A stretch of DNA of 64,000 nucleotides from Caulobacteraceae bacterium (GTDB lineage Bacteria > Pseudomonadota > Alphaproteobacteria > Caulobacterales > Caulobacteraceae), in assembly GCA_947476325.1 (NCBI GenBank), contig CANJPZ010000001.1, forward strand, positions 266,021 to 330,020, read 5' to 3'. The position numbers and the translations under genes were made by a program. Under the pieces are notes generated by a model. That model worked only from the letters and a program-made list of their open reading frames with translations, was not told where the DNA came from and searched no databases. Numbering within the stretch: position 1 is the stretch's first letter; each line of letters starts with the position of its first letter. Positions 19,335-28,322 of the stretch are shown here, piece by piece.

Positions 19335-19574
19335 CTAGCGCGCGCCGACCGGCTTCTTGGTCGGGGGCAGCAGGCCTTCGCGCTGCATGCGCTTGCGGGC
19401 CAGCTTGCGGGCGCGGCGGACAGCCTCTGCCTTTTGACGGGCGCGCTTTTCCGAAGGCTTTTCGTAGTGCACGTGGCGCTTCATTTCGCGGAAGCTGCCT
19501 TCGCGCTGCATCTTCTTTTTCAGGGCCTTGAGCGCCTGATCGACGTTGTTGTCGCGGACGAAAATCTGAACGAT
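19335..19574 (-). CDS. rpsU: 30S ribosomal protein S21, apparent AUC start
   Basis: Small basic ribosomal protein near the anti-Shine-Dalgarno end of 16S rRNA. The conserved part, [20 protein letters not shown] onward, is normal and gives 79 residues. The codon where other S21 proteins have Met is ATC (19574-19572). It is preceded by GGAGG (19583-19587) at an 8-base spacing, and there is no ATG, GTG or TTG nearby in frame. The nearest upstream in-frame ATG gives an extension of ~45 residues not seen in S21. I favour a non-canonical AUC start; the extended form is the alternative. COQ9 is divergent. Confidence 0.85.
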   Translation of the reverse strand: MVQIFVRDNNVDQALKALKKKMQREGSFREMKRHVHYEKPSEKRARQKAEAVRRARKLARKRMQREGLLPPTKKPVGAR

Positions 19575-19740
19575 GACCCTATCCTCCGAAGTCGCCCAGG
19601 CCAGATGTCCGGGAAACAGAAATTCCTGAACCGCACGGGCAACCCGGCGGAATTGGCGGGGCTGATAGCAGAGCAGGGTTTGTCTGTCCATGGCTCGGTT
19701 AAGGGTGGGCGATGCATTTTCCCGGGGGTAAGGTGACCGG

Positions 19741-20370
19741 ATGACCGACTGGGCGGACGAGACCGAGGGCAAGGTGCTGGATGCGGCGCTGTCCCTCGCC
19801 GGGGAAATGGGCTGGAGCGCGGCTATGACCGATCGCGCCGCCCGCCGCGTGGGCCTGAGCGCGGGCGAGCGCGAGCTTCTGCTGCCCCTGGGCGCGCGGG
19901 ATCTGGCCGCCCTGCTGTCGCGCCGTCACGACGCCCTCGCCCTTGAGACGCTGTCGGCGCTGGACCCGGCGAAGATGAAGATCCGCGAACGCATTTCCTG
20001 CGGCGTGGAGGCCCGTCTGGAGGCCGCCTTCCAGGACGAGCAGGCCCTGCGCCGATGGGCAGGGTTTCTGGCCCTGCCGGCCAACCTGCCGCTGGCCATG
20101 CGCCTTGTATGGGAGAGCGCCGACCATCTGTGGCGCTGGGCGGGTGATACCGCAACCGACGAGAACCATTATTCCAAGCGCGCCATCTTGTCGGGAATCC
20201 TGATTTCAACCCTGGCGGCGCGCCTGACCGGCGGACCGGCGTCGGCGTCAGCCGAACTGACCGCGCGAATCGACAACGTCATGGCGTTCGAGAAATGGAA
20301 GGCGGGAGTGAAACCCACGCAGGCCATTGGCGAACTCACCGCCGCGCTGGGGCGCCTGCGCTATCGTTAA
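19741..20370 (+). CDS. COQ9 family ubiquinone biosynthesis protein
   Basis: COQ9 proteins bind lipid and assist hydroxylation steps of ubiquinone synthesis. The 209-residue product begins with a TetR-like fold ([21 protein letters not shown]). Its C-terminal part [24 protein letters not shown] contains the D-x-N-x-Y-S-K-R signature of the family. It is divergent from rpsU, an arrangement I recall as common in alphaproteobacteria. Ubiquinone genes ubiE and ubiB lie near the right end of the window. Confidence 0.92.
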   Translation: MTDWADETEGKVLDAALSLAGEMGWSAAMTDRAARRVGLSAGERELLLPLGARDLAALLSRRHDALALETLSALDPAKMKIRERISCGVEARLEAAFQDEQALRRWAGFLALPANLPLAMRLVWESADHLWRWAGDTATDENHYSKRAILSGILISTLAARLTGGPASASAELTARIDNVMAFEKWKAGVKPTQAIGELTAALGRLRYR

Positions 20371-20461
20371 GAACACCCACTAGAGTTGTGTTTCGCCGAT
20401 CCGCGCTCGTCGCGGTCTCTGAACGTTGTTCACTGGAAATGCCTCCTTAAGGCGCGCGGCG

Positions 20462-20487
20462 TTAGACAACCTTGTTACCTAGTCTAA
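20462..20487. promoter_or_regulatory. Inverted repeat upstream of the kinase pseudogene
   Basis: TTAGAC and GTCTAA form a perfect 6-bp inverted repeat with a 14-base spacer, 15 bases before the pseudogene ATG. It is shaped like a dimeric operator; the protein is unknown. Confidence 0.3.
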
Positions 20488-20502
20488 ACATGGGGGACGG
20501 CA

Positions 20503-21895
20503 ATGGAGCCAGCCGGAACCTACGCCGCCGTAGCCCATGCTCGCGAAAAGGAAATGCCCGTCCGGGTGTTCATCGCGATCTTCATTGCGGCCTCGTCTCT
20601 GGTCCCGGCCCCATCGATCTGGCCGATCACCTGGCTTTGCGCAGTCTGCGCCTATCAACTCGTCGACCGGATCATCACGCGAAGGCTTGAGGCCTAAGCG
20701 GACGCTGCCCTGCCTGGCCGCCTGAAGGTGGCCTATATTGTCAGCACTTTCGGATCCTCGATCGTCTACACCGCAATCACGCCCTATCTTTGGTTCCTGG
20801 GGGGCGAGGCAGCCCATCTGCTCAAGCGCACCAGCCTCACAGAAGAGCAAAAGAGCCATGTCGCCATGCTCAACAACGGCGGCGAGGTGCTGGTGGCCCT
20901 GCTGAACGACGTGCTCGATATCTCCAAGATCGAGGCCGGCAAGATGGAGATCGAGGAGGCCGTCTTCAATCTGAGCGAGGCGCTTGAAGCGCTGGTCTCG
21001 CTTTACGGCCCGCGCGCCCAGGCCAATGGCGTCCGCCTCGTGCTCGACAAGGCAAGCAATCTGCCAGCCCTGATCCGCACCGATCCGCACCGATCCGCTC
21101 CGCCTGCGACAGGTGCCGTTCAACCTGTTGTCCAATGCCGTGAAGTTCACGGACAACGGCTCCGTCACGCTGCGGGTTGGCCGCAAGGTCGCCGACGGTG
21201 CGGAATGGCTGACGGTCGATATCCAGGACACGGGCTGCGGTATAGATGTCGACGGCATGCGCCGCCTGTTCAGCAGCTTCGAACAGGCCAAGGCCGCCAC
21301 GGCGCGCAGCCACGGCGGCACGGGCCTGGGCCTGGCGATTTCCCGTCGTCTGGCCAATTTGATGGGCGGTGATCTGACGTGCTAGAGCCGCCTTGGCGAA
21401 GGCTCGACCTTCCGCCTGACCATACCGCTTTTCGAGGCGGAAGCTCCGGTTCAGAGAATGGGCGATCAGGCCACCGCCGATGGTGAAACGCCCATGCTCT
21501 CGATCCTGGTCGCCGAAGACCACGACGTTAATCGCCGAATCCTGCAGCTGTTTCTCGAACCGCTGGGCTGGCGCCTGACCATGGCGGCCAACGGCGCCGA
21601 AGCGGGCGCGCGTCGGCAGGCCTTCGACGCCATCTTGATGGACATGCAAATGCCGGTGATGGGGGGTGAGGCCGGTCTTGCAATTCGTGATGGTGGTGGC
21701 CCGAATGCGGCGACGCCCATCATCGCGTTGACCGCAAATGCGCTCGGCCATCATCGCGAGGCCTGGCGCCCTGTTGGCGTCGCCGCGTTCCTGACCAAGC
21801 CGATCGATCCGGAACTGCTGGTTCAGACTCTCATATCGGCGGCCGAGCCGCGCCGTCGCCTGATCCAGCTGAGGGCGTTTTCCCCCTTGCTTTAA
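20503..21895 (+). pseudogene. Decayed hybrid histidine kinase
   Basis: Remnants of one membrane hybrid kinase in order: N-terminal membrane part (20503-20697), a TAA stop at 20695, more membrane sequence to YLWFLGGEA, then an abrupt join to LLKRTSLTEEQKSHVAMLNN. The segment that should hold the H-box His (SHEIRTPLN) is missing at that join. A 10-base duplication (gatccgcacc, ~21072-21091) shifts the frame before the N-box FNLLSNAVKFT. Next come DTGCGI and GTGLGLAISRR, then a TAG at 21383 where GAG would be expected, then a receiver with LVAEDHD, MDMQMPVMGG and FLTKPID. It cannot work as a kinase. The receiver from 21494 could still be made alone. Confidence 0.88.
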
Positions 21896-21960
21896 CCGGT
21901 CAGTTTTTTTAGACCCATTCGTCCATTTTTCCCGCGAGTCCGGCTCGGGATCTGCTTTCC

Positions 21961-23061
21961 ATGCTCAGAAAAGTACTTGTTCGAATTCTGGTGGCCGGCC
22001 TTGTGCTGACGGCTATCGGCGCGGGCGGGCTGATATGGTGGCAGGACCGGCAGACTTTCGAAAAGACCGACAACGCCTATGTTGAAGCCGAGACGGTTTC
22101 GGTCGCGCCGCAGATCGAGGGCTACGTTTCCGAGATTCTGGTGCGCGACAATGAAACGGTGATCCCCGGCCAGATCCTAGTGCGACTCGATCCCGCCGAC
22201 GCCCGCAACAGGCTCAATCAGGCCCAGGCCGGTGTCCAGGCGGCCGAGGCGGCTGTGCATAATGTCGATGCCCGCTCCAGCGTGGAGCAGGCCATGATTG
22301 ACCAGCGCCAGGCCGGTATCGCCAGCGCCGAAGCAGCGGCCGAACAGGCCCGTCTTGATCTTGAGCGTTACCGCTCGCTGGCCGGGCGGGGATTCGCCAC
22401 CCAGCAGCAACTTCAACAGGCCGCCGCGACTGCCGCCCGCACGGCCGCGGCCGTCTCCGAATCACGGGCAGCGCTGGAGACCGAAAAGCGCACGGATGCC
22501 TCGATGTCGTCCTCGCGTTCGCAAGGCCAGGCCCAGGTGCAGGTCGCGCTCGCCGCGGCTGAAAAAGCGCGCATCGATCTGGACCGTACGGTCATCAGGG
22601 CGCCGGTCGGAGGGGTGATCGGGGCCCGCTCCGTCCGCCCTGGACAATACGTCAGGCCTGGCGCCCAGATTCTGGCCATCGTGCCTCTGGGTCAGACCTT
22701 TGTGGTCGCCAACTTCAAGGAAACTCAGGTCGCCCGCCTGCGGATAGGTCAGTCTGTCAGCATCAAGGCTGACGCCTTTGGAGGCTCGGCCATAACGGGT
22801 CATGTCGAAAGTTTTGCGCCGGCCACGGGATCGGAGTTTGCCTTGATCCCCGTTGAGAATGCGGTTGGCAACTTCACCAAGATCGCCCAGCGTCTGCCGG
22901 TGCGGATCGCGTTGGACAGGACCTCGTCCCTGGCCGGCGCCCTGCGGCCGGGCCTTTCCGTTACTGTGAAAGTCACCGTAAAGGGCCAGGGCGGCGCGAG
23001 CTTTGCCGACTCAGCGAGCGGCGCGCAGGTCGCTGCGGGCGCCAAGCCGGCGGGGCCTTAG
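21961..23061 (+). CDS. HlyD/EmrA-type membrane fusion protein
   Basis: Periplasmic adaptor of a drug efflux system, 366 residues. An N-terminal anchor helix (residues ~5-27) is followed by the EmrA-type sequence TDNAYVEAETVSVAPQIEGYV, a long Ala/Gln-rich coiled-coil hairpin (~75-185) and the second barrel half (IRAPVGGVIGARSVRPGQYV). The MFS partner begins 4 bases after the stop, so the two form an EmrAB-like unit. No outer-membrane TolC protein is encoded here. Confidence 0.9.
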   Translation: MLRKVLVRILVAGLVLTAIGAGGLIWWQDRQTFEKTDNAYVEAETVSVAPQIEGYVSEILVRDNETVIPGQILVRLDPADARNRLNQAQAGVQAAEAAVHNVDARSSVEQAMIDQRQAGIASAEAAAEQARLDLERYRSLAGRGFATQQQLQQAAATAARTAAAVSESRAALETEKRTDASMSSSRSQGQAQVQVALAAAEKARIDLDRTVIRAPVGGVIGARSVRPGQYVRPGAQILAIVPLGQTFVVANFKETQVARLRIGQSVSIKADAFGGSAITGHVESFAPATGSEFALIPVENAVGNFTKIAQRLPVRIALDRTSSLAGALRPGLSVTVKVTVKGQGGASFADSASGAQVAAGAKPAGP

Positions 23062-23065
23062 GCCC

Positions 23066-24634
23066 ATGACGGCGATCGCCGCGACCTATTCCGCGCCCCC
23101 TGTCGAGCGCGATCTCGTCAAGCTTTATCTTGGCTTTTCCGGGATGGTGGTCGGCCAGTTCATGGCCATTCTCGACATTCAGATCGTTGCCGCCTCGATC
23201 GCCCAGATTCAGGCTGGCGTCGGGGCCACAGCCGACGAAATCGCCTGGATCCAGACGGTCTATCTGCTGGCCGAAGTGATGATAATGCCCCTGTCGGCCT
23301 ATATGTCGAAACTGTGGGGCACCCAGCGGATGTTCATGACCTGCTGCGCGGCCTTCATGGTCACCAGCATGGCCGCCGGCCTGTCGAGTAGCATCGACAT
23401 GATGATCTTCTCGCGCGCCCTGCAGGGCCTGGCGGCGGGCGCGATGATCCCGTCTGTCTTCGCCACCGCCTTTACCGCATTTCCGCCTGAGCGGCGGGTC
23501 ACCGCCAGTGTCATCATTGGCATGATCGTCACTGTAGCTCCCACCGTGGGCCCTACACTGGGGGGGCACCTGACGGAGGCCCTGTCCTGGCGCTGGCTGT
23601 TCTTCATCAACATACCGCCGGGCCTGCTGGTTCTGTTCCTCGTCGGCCGTTGGGGCAATTTCGACAAGGGCGATCCATCATTGGCCAAGGGGATCGACTG
23701 GTGGGGCTTGCTGTCCATGTCGGTCGCCCTGTTGTCTATGCAGTTCGTCCTTGAGGAAGGAGCCAAGAACAACTGGTTCGAAGATGATGTGATCCTGTGG
23801 CTGGCGGTGCTCAGCGCCGTCAGTGGCCTGTTTTTCATCTGGCGCGAGCTGACCTATCGCCAGCCGATCCTGAACCTGCGCCCGTTCGCCAACCGCAATT
23901 TTTCGCTTGGAATTTTTGTCTCACTGGTGTCGGGCATCAGCCTGTTCGGCGGCACCTTCATCCTCCCCCTCTACCTCGGCCAGATCCGTGGCTACTCGGC
24001 CTCCCAGGTGGGCATGACCATGCTGGTGTCCGGGGTGACCATGTTCTTCTCCGGGCCCTTGTGCCGTCTGTTCCTGGCCCGAATTCCGGCCCGTCTGACG
24101 ATCTTTGGCGGATTCATGATCATCGCCGTTGGTGTCGGTCTGGGTGTGCGGGTGACCGGCGACTGGGGTTTTTCCCAGTTCCTGGCCATGCAGATCCTGC
24201 GCGCCTTCGGGATCATGGTGGCGATGATCTCGGCCCAGCAGCTGACGGTCTCTACTCTGCGGCCGGACCAGATGAAGGATGGCTCGGCAATCCTGAACCT
24301 GACCCGCAACGTAGGCGGCGCCCTGGGACTGGCCTTGATCACCACCACCCTGATTGTTCGCACCCGGGTGCACTATGCAGAAATCACCGAGGCCATGGGT
24401 CACTCGGCCACAGCGCGCGGGATGCTGTCGGGCATGTCAGAGTTTTTCTCGGGCCAGGGTCTGAACGATTCCGGGGTGGTCGCTACCAAGGCGATCTCGG
24501 GTTTGATCCAGCGCAACGCCTCGGTCCTGGCGTTTGCCGACACCTATTACTGGCTTGCCCTGTCGGCGGCGGTGGCGGGCATCGTCGCCCTGTTCGCCAA
24601 TCCTGTCCGCCAGGCAGCCCCCATTCAGCACTAG
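23066..24634 (+). CDS. EmrB/QacA-type MFS drug efflux transporter
   Basis: A 522-residue 14-helix proton-driven exporter. Motif LDIQIVAASIAQIQ in helix 1 and SRALQGLAAGAMIPSVFA in helices 4-5 are typical of the DHA2 family, as is VGPTLGGHLTEALSWRW. ATG 23066 follows the adaptor gene by 4 bases; an upstream in-frame start overlaps that gene. The downstream TetR gene is probably its repressor. The drug is not predictable from sequence. Confidence 0.92.
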   Translation: MTAIAATYSAPPVERDLVKLYLGFSGMVVGQFMAILDIQIVAASIAQIQAGVGATADEIAWIQTVYLLAEVMIMPLSAYMSKLWGTQRMFMTCCAAFMVTSMAAGLSSSIDMMIFSRALQGLAAGAMIPSVFATAFTAFPPERRVTASVIIGMIVTVAPTVGPTLGGHLTEALSWRWLFFINIPPGLLVLFLVGRWGNFDKGDPSLAKGIDWWGLLSMSVALLSMQFVLEEGAKNNWFEDDVILWLAVLSAVSGLFFIWRELTYRQPILNLRPFANRNFSLGIFVSLVSGISLFGGTFILPLYLGQIRGYSASQVGMTMLVSGVTMFFSGPLCRLFLARIPARLTIFGGFMIIAVGVGLGVRVTGDWGFSQFLAMQILRAFGIMVAMISAQQLTVSTLRPDQMKDGSAILNLTRNVGGALGLALITTTLIVRTRVHYAEITEAMGHSATARGMLSGMSEFFSGQGLNDSGVVATKAISGLIQRNASVLAFADTYYWLALSAAVAGIVALFANPVRQAAPIQH

Positions 24635-24646
24635 GAGCTCACTGAC

Positions 24647-25255
24647 ATGCCCCGCGCCGTAGGCCAGATTGATCGCGCCAAAAGTGAGTCCATCCTCAAC
24701 GCCGCGGGCATAATCCTCGCCGAGCAGGGCTTTTCCGCGCCCATGTCCGCTATTGCTCGGGCTGCCGGCGTCTCGAAACAGACCATCTACAATCACTTCG
24801 GCACCAAGATCGATCTGGTCCGCGCCCTGGTCGCGCGCCGGGTCGGCATAGTCACCGCAACGCTCGATGCGCCCGGCGCTCTGGATCACCCGCTTGAGAC
24901 CCTCGAGGCCTTTGCACGGGTCCTGCTCGAAATCGTCTCGGCGCCTGGCAGTTTTGGACTGATGAGACTGGTGATCCAGAGCTCCGGCGAAATGCCCGAC
25001 CTGGCGCGTGATGTGTACGAGACCGGACCGCGCGCCACCCGCGCCCGCCTGGCCCGTTTCCTGGCGGCCGAGACCAAGGCCGGCCGCCTGGCGTGCGACG
25101 ACCCTGCCGAGGCCGCCGAGCTCTTTTCTGGCATGGCCATGGGCCACAAGCAGTTGGCCGCTCTGATCGGCCTGCCCTCCGAGATGGATCCGGCCCGGCT
25201 CGACAGCCTGGCCCACACGGTGGCCACACGGTTCGTCCGCGCCTACGCTCCATGA
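24647..25255 (+). CDS. TetR family transcriptional regulator
   Basis: A 202-residue one-domain repressor type. The N-terminal helix-turn-helix is SAIARAAGVSKQTIYNHFG (about residues 35-53), and the rest is a helical ligand domain. It follows the efflux transporter by 12 bases and overlaps the next exporter gene by ATGA. It therefore probably controls this emrAB-tetR-eamA unit. The 65-base leader before the adaptor gene is the likely operator region, but I see no clear palindrome. Confidence 0.9.
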   Translation: MPRAVGQIDRAKSESILNAAGIILAEQGFSAPMSAIARAAGVSKQTIYNHFGTKIDLVRALVARRVGIVTATLDAPGALDHPLETLEAFARVLLEIVSAPGSFGLMRLVIQSSGEMPDLARDVYETGPRATRARLARFLAAETKAGRLACDDPAEAAELFSGMAMGHKQLAALIGLPSEMDPARLDSLAHTVATRFVRAYAP

Positions 25256-26157
25256 CGTTCAAGGGTTTGGCGCCCAATGTCCGGGGCGCTGTGTGGATGC
25301 TCGCGTCGGCGCTGGGCTTCACGGTCATGACCATGCTGATCAAGTTTTTGGGCGCCGATTATCCCCCGGCGCTGCAGGCTTTCTATCGACAGGCGGCAGG
25401 CGTTGTGGTGATTCTTCCCTGGATCGCTAGCGACTGGCGCGGCAGCTTTCGCACCAGCCGCCCCTGGATTGTGATCTACCGGTCGGGGGTCGGCTCTGTT
25501 GCCATGATCCTTGGCTTCTACGCCGTACAGAAGCTACCCCTTGCTGATGCCAACGCCCTGTCCTTCACGCGCTCGCTGTGGATTGTGCCTCTCGCCGCCT
25601 TCGCCCTGCGGGAAAAAATCGGCCCCGCCCGGATCGCCGCCGCCGTTGTTGGATTTGCCGGCGTCCTGCTGATGCTCAAGTCCCTGGCCGATCAGGGACA
25701 TGCTGTCTTCGGCCTGCCTCAGCTGGCTGCGCTGGCGTCAGCGGCCATGTTTGCAACCACCATCACCGGCCTAAAAAGCCTGACCCGCGACCATTCACCC
25801 TTCACCCTGCTGGCCTGGGCTGCTGTGCTGGGGTTCGCCTTTATCCTGCCGCCCGCCCTGTTTGTCTGGCGCTGGCCGACGCCGGTGGACTTTGTCCTGT
25901 TGTGCGCCATGGGCGCAATCGGCACCGTGACCCAGGCCTGCTACATCAAGGGGATGGAGGTCGGCGACGCCGCCGCCATGGCGCCGATCGACTATACCCG
26001 TCTGGTGTTCGCCACAGCTCTGGGCTTTCTGGTTTTTCATGAAATTCCGGGCGTTCTCACACTCGTTGGCGCCGGGATCGTCGTGGCCTCGACACTGATC
26101 ATCACCTGGCGCGAACATGTTGTCGCCCGGCGGGAACCTGCTCCTCCGCTGAGCTAG
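25252..26157 (+). CDS. EamA/DMT family transporter
   Basis: A 301-residue transporter with about ten helices in two EamA repeats, usually exporting metabolites or drugs. The second repeat starts near ALASAAMFATTITGLKSLTR. The ATG overlaps the TetR stop (ATGA), indicating coupling. Substrate unknown. Its TAG stop is nested with that of the opposite-strand YkvA gene in a CTAG tetramer. Confidence 0.9.
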   Translation: MTFKGLAPNVRGAVWMLASALGFTVMTMLIKFLGADYPPALQAFYRQAAGVVVILPWIASDWRGSFRTSRPWIVIYRSGVGSVAMILGFYAVQKLPLADANALSFTRSLWIVPLAAFALREKIGPARIAAAVVGFAGVLLMLKSLADQGHAVFGLPQLAALASAAMFATTITGLKSLTRDHSPFTLLAWAAVLGFAFILPPALFVWRWPTPVDFVLLCAMGAIGTVTQACYIKGMEVGDAAAMAPIDYTRLVFATALGFLVFHEIPGVLTLVGAGIVVASTLIITWREHVVARREPAPPLS

Positions 26158-26510
26158 GCCTTGCTGCGCAGGTGGGTGATCATGGCCCTGGCCAGATCGC
26201 GATGTCGCGACCGGATGGAGGCTCCGGCCAGGGCAATCACCGCGGCGATAACGGCGGCGTCATCTGTAAATCCGATCCCGGCAAAGACGTCCGGGATCGC
26301 ATCGGCCGGCATGACAAAATAGGCCAAGGCCGCGATCATCATGGCCTTGACCTTGCGCGGCGTAGCCGGGTCGCGGGCCGCGAAATAGAGCGCCAGGGCA
26401 TCGGCGGCGAACGGGATTTTCGCAGCCACCCGGATCAGTTTGTGGTGAAAGCCTACCCGAACGACCGCCTCGTCATTCGGGCCCGGTTTGATCGACACAG
26501 ACGGGATCAT
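26154..26510 (-). CDS. YkvA family (DUF1232) membrane protein
   Basis: A 118-residue protein with the family motif AYFVMPADAIPDVFAGIGFTDD followed by a hydrophobic stretch. Members are small inner-membrane proteins without an assigned biochemical role. It lies 5 bases downstream of the lipoprotein gene on the same strand, so they probably share a transcript. The stop codon overlaps the stop of the convergent EamA gene by 4 bases. Confidence 0.85.
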   Translation of the reverse strand: MIPSVSIKPGPNDEAVVRVGFHHKLIRVAAKIPFAADALALYFAARDPATPRKVKAMMIAALAYFVMPADAIPDVFAGIGFTDDAAVIAAVIALAGASIRSRHRDLARAMITHLRSKA

Positions 26511-26515
26511 GGATT

Positions 26516-27073
26516 CTATCCCTTGACCTCGGGCCGCTGGATCGCGGGCCCGAGATTGGCGACCACCTCGTGGGCGTCAAATGCCCTGGACTCGGCGGCA
26601 GGCTTGGCGCCGTGGCCTAGAAAAATCTCCGCACTGGCCTGATAGCGGGTGAGTTCCTGGTGTTCGTAGCGCTCGACCCACAGCGGCTCCCAGGTATTGA
26701 TCACGGTCCAGCGATTATTGCCCAGATAATACCAGGTCGGCGTCCAGGCCATGTAGGTCTCGGTGATCGGAACATCATATCCCCGCGTCTGGCGCTCGGT
26801 GTTGCGGTCGACCAGTTCGAACCAGTCATAGCCTTCCTGGATCGTCAGTTCGGCTGAACGGAACAGCAGATACCGCTCAACCGTCTCGCGCTGGGTGAGG
26901 GAATTACCCTGAAAGCTGACCCTGAACCTGTCGCTGCCGATCTTTTGTTCCGCGTATCCGCCCGAAGTCGCGTTGCCGGCCTGCAGCGGCTGATAGGGGG
27001 TCGCTGTCTCACAGGCGGAGATCAGCGCTACGGCAATCAGCGCGCCGATCAGTCTCAAGTCGAGCCGTTTCAT
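26516..27073 (-). CDS. CC0125/CC1285-type lipoprotein
   Basis: A 185-residue predicted lipoprotein. The signal peptide ends in the lipobox LISAC with Cys21. The mature part carries YAEQKIGSDRFRVSFQGNSLTQRE, matching a lipoprotein family named after Caulobacter genes. The function is unknown; an envelope location follows from the lipobox. It is probably co-transcribed with the YkvA gene. Confidence 0.82.
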   Translation of the reverse strand: MKRLDLRLIGALIAVALISACETATPYQPLQAGNATSGGYAEQKIGSDRFRVSFQGNSLTQRETVERYLLFRSAELTIQEGYDWFELVDRNTERQTRGYDVPITETYMAWTPTWYYLGNNRWTVINTWEPLWVERYEHQELTRYQASAEIFLGHGAKPAAESRAFDAHEVVANLGPAIQRPEVKG

Positions 27074-27155
27074 TTCAGGCGCTCCTCTGGCCCCCCAAAG
27101 GTAGTGTCGACCGGCGCCAGTTTCCAGAACGCAGGCCCAGGCTGAATCGTTGCGA

Positions 27156-27563
27156 CTATAACGCGCCGGTCGCCACGATGGATTTCACCGCGCCGATCAC
27201 GGCGCCGATCATGAAAACCGTGTTCACGATCATGCCAATCAGGAATCCAAAGCTGCGCTTGGCCGGGTCGCTGACATAGGCGCGCATGTAGATCACCCGT
27301 CCAACCAGCCACACGACCCCAAGGCCCGCCGCGATGGGATCGTTCCAGTAAGACGCGAACAGCCACATGGCCGGCAGGAAGATCACTAGTTGCTCGAGGG
27401 TGTTTCCCTGGACACGCGAATGGCGCTCAAAAATTTCGTGGCCCGTCATGGCTGGCGCTTTGACCCCATGCTTGACGCGGGCCATGCCGACCCGGACGCC
27501 GGTGGCGGCAAACAGCAACAGCGCGGCGACGGTGACGATCGACACCAGATTGTGAGCTTGCAT
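27156..27563 (-). CDS. MAPEG family membrane protein
   Basis: A ~135-residue protein with four hydrophobic segments of the MAPEG family (eicosanoid and glutathione metabolism relatives). The signature H-S-R-V-Q-x-N-T-L-E-Q appears in EIFERHSRVQGNTLEQLVIFLP, and RVIYMRAYVSDPAKRSFGF is also family-typical. ATG 27563 starts directly at the first helix; ATG 27596 adds 11 residues. Bacterial members often have unknown substrates. It is divergent from the KTSC-like small gene. Confidence 0.85.
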   Translation of the reverse strand: MQAHNLVSIVTVAALLLFAATGVRVGMARVKHGVKAPAMTGHEIFERHSRVQGNTLEQLVIFLPAMWLFASYWNDPIAAGLGVVWLVGRVIYMRAYVSDPAKRSFGFLIGMIVNTVFMIGAVIGAVKSIVATGAL

Positions 27564-27672
27564 GACTTTGTGATTCTCCCCGATGATTTTGAACATCCTG
27601 CTTCATGCAGGCGCGTGTGGGAACAATTCTCGAGCAGGCCAGTTGATCAGGACTTCGCCAGAGGAGCCGGAC

Positions 27673-27882
27673 ATGTCGTCTGTAGAAAGGCTCATTGCCT
27701 CCATAGACTATGACGAGGGCCGGGCCAAACTATGGATCCGGTTCCAAAACGGCGAGGAGTTAATTTTCGTCGGCGTCCCCGCCTCAGTCCATTGCGCGCT
27801 TTGCGAGGCGCCCAGCCTTGGCCAGCGCCTCGGTGAGCGCATCATGAACACCTACCCCTACAACGCCATTCAGACGCATTAA
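27673..27882 (+). CDS. Small KTSC-like domain protein
   Basis: A 69-residue protein. GAGGAG at 27661-27666 gives a strong ribosome site six bases before ATG 27673. The sequence IASIDYDEGRAKLWIRFQNGEELIFVGVPASVHCAL then SLGQRLGERIMNTYPYN resembles KTSC domains. Function unknown. Its TAA stop overlaps that of OsmC on the other strand (TTAA). Confidence 0.7.
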   Translation: MSSVERLIASIDYDEGRAKLWIRFQNGEELIFVGVPASVHCALCEAPSLGQRLGERIMNTYPYNAIQTH

Positions 27883-28322
27883 CGCGGCTCGACCAGCACT
27901 TCGGACTTCACCGAATTGGCAATGAAACACAGGCCGTGAGCCTTGTGGTGCAGCTGATCCAGGGTTTCGGGATCAGCCGTACTTTCGACCCTGGGGCGCA
28001 GAATCACCCGAGTCATGACCATCTGGCCTTCAGCATTCTTCGCAAGCGTCCCTTCGGCCTGATCTTCATAGGCCTCCACGATGACGCCGGCGCGCCGGGC
28101 CACGTCGAGAAACCACAACAGGTGGCAGGTCGACAGCGAGGCGACGAACATTTCCTCCGGGTCGATGGCGTCTGAAACAGCATATGGAGCCGGCGCCACG
28201 CCCAGCGAGGCCGAGCCGCGAACGGTCGCGCCGTCGAATTCGATCTCGTGAAGCCTTGAGTAGTGGCCCTTCGCGAAATCCCCGTCCCTGCGCCAGCGGA
28301 TGACGGCGCCGTACGCGCTCAT
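27879..28322 (-). CDS. OsmC family peroxiredoxin-like protein
   Basis: A 147-residue OsmC/Ohr-fold protein that may reduce organic hydroperoxides. Two conserved Cys are present, in FVASLSTCHLLWFLDVA and HGLCFIANSVKSE, as in active members. It starts inside the stop of the acyl-CoA dehydrogenase gene (ATGA), so it is the third gene of a MerR-acyl-CoA dehydrogenase-OsmC operon. The context suggests a role in lipid peroxide handling. Confidence 0.88.
   Translation of the reverse strand: MSAYGAVIRWRRDGDFAKGHYSRLHEIEFDGATVRGSASLGVAPAPYAVSDAIDPEEMFVASLSTCHLLWFLDVARRAGVIVEAYEDQAEGTLAKNAEGQMVMTRVILRPRVESTADPETLDQLHHKAHGLCFIANSVKSEVLVEPR

Noticed and set aside
19575-19772. N-terminal extension of rpsU to an ATG at 19772
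   Set aside because: It runs into the COQ9 start and gives ~65 residues unlike any S21 protein; the ribosome site fits the AUC position.
21896-21960. TetR operator before the efflux operon
   Set aside because: Only weak, imperfect symmetry near ccgcgagtccggctcggg; not strong enough to annotate.
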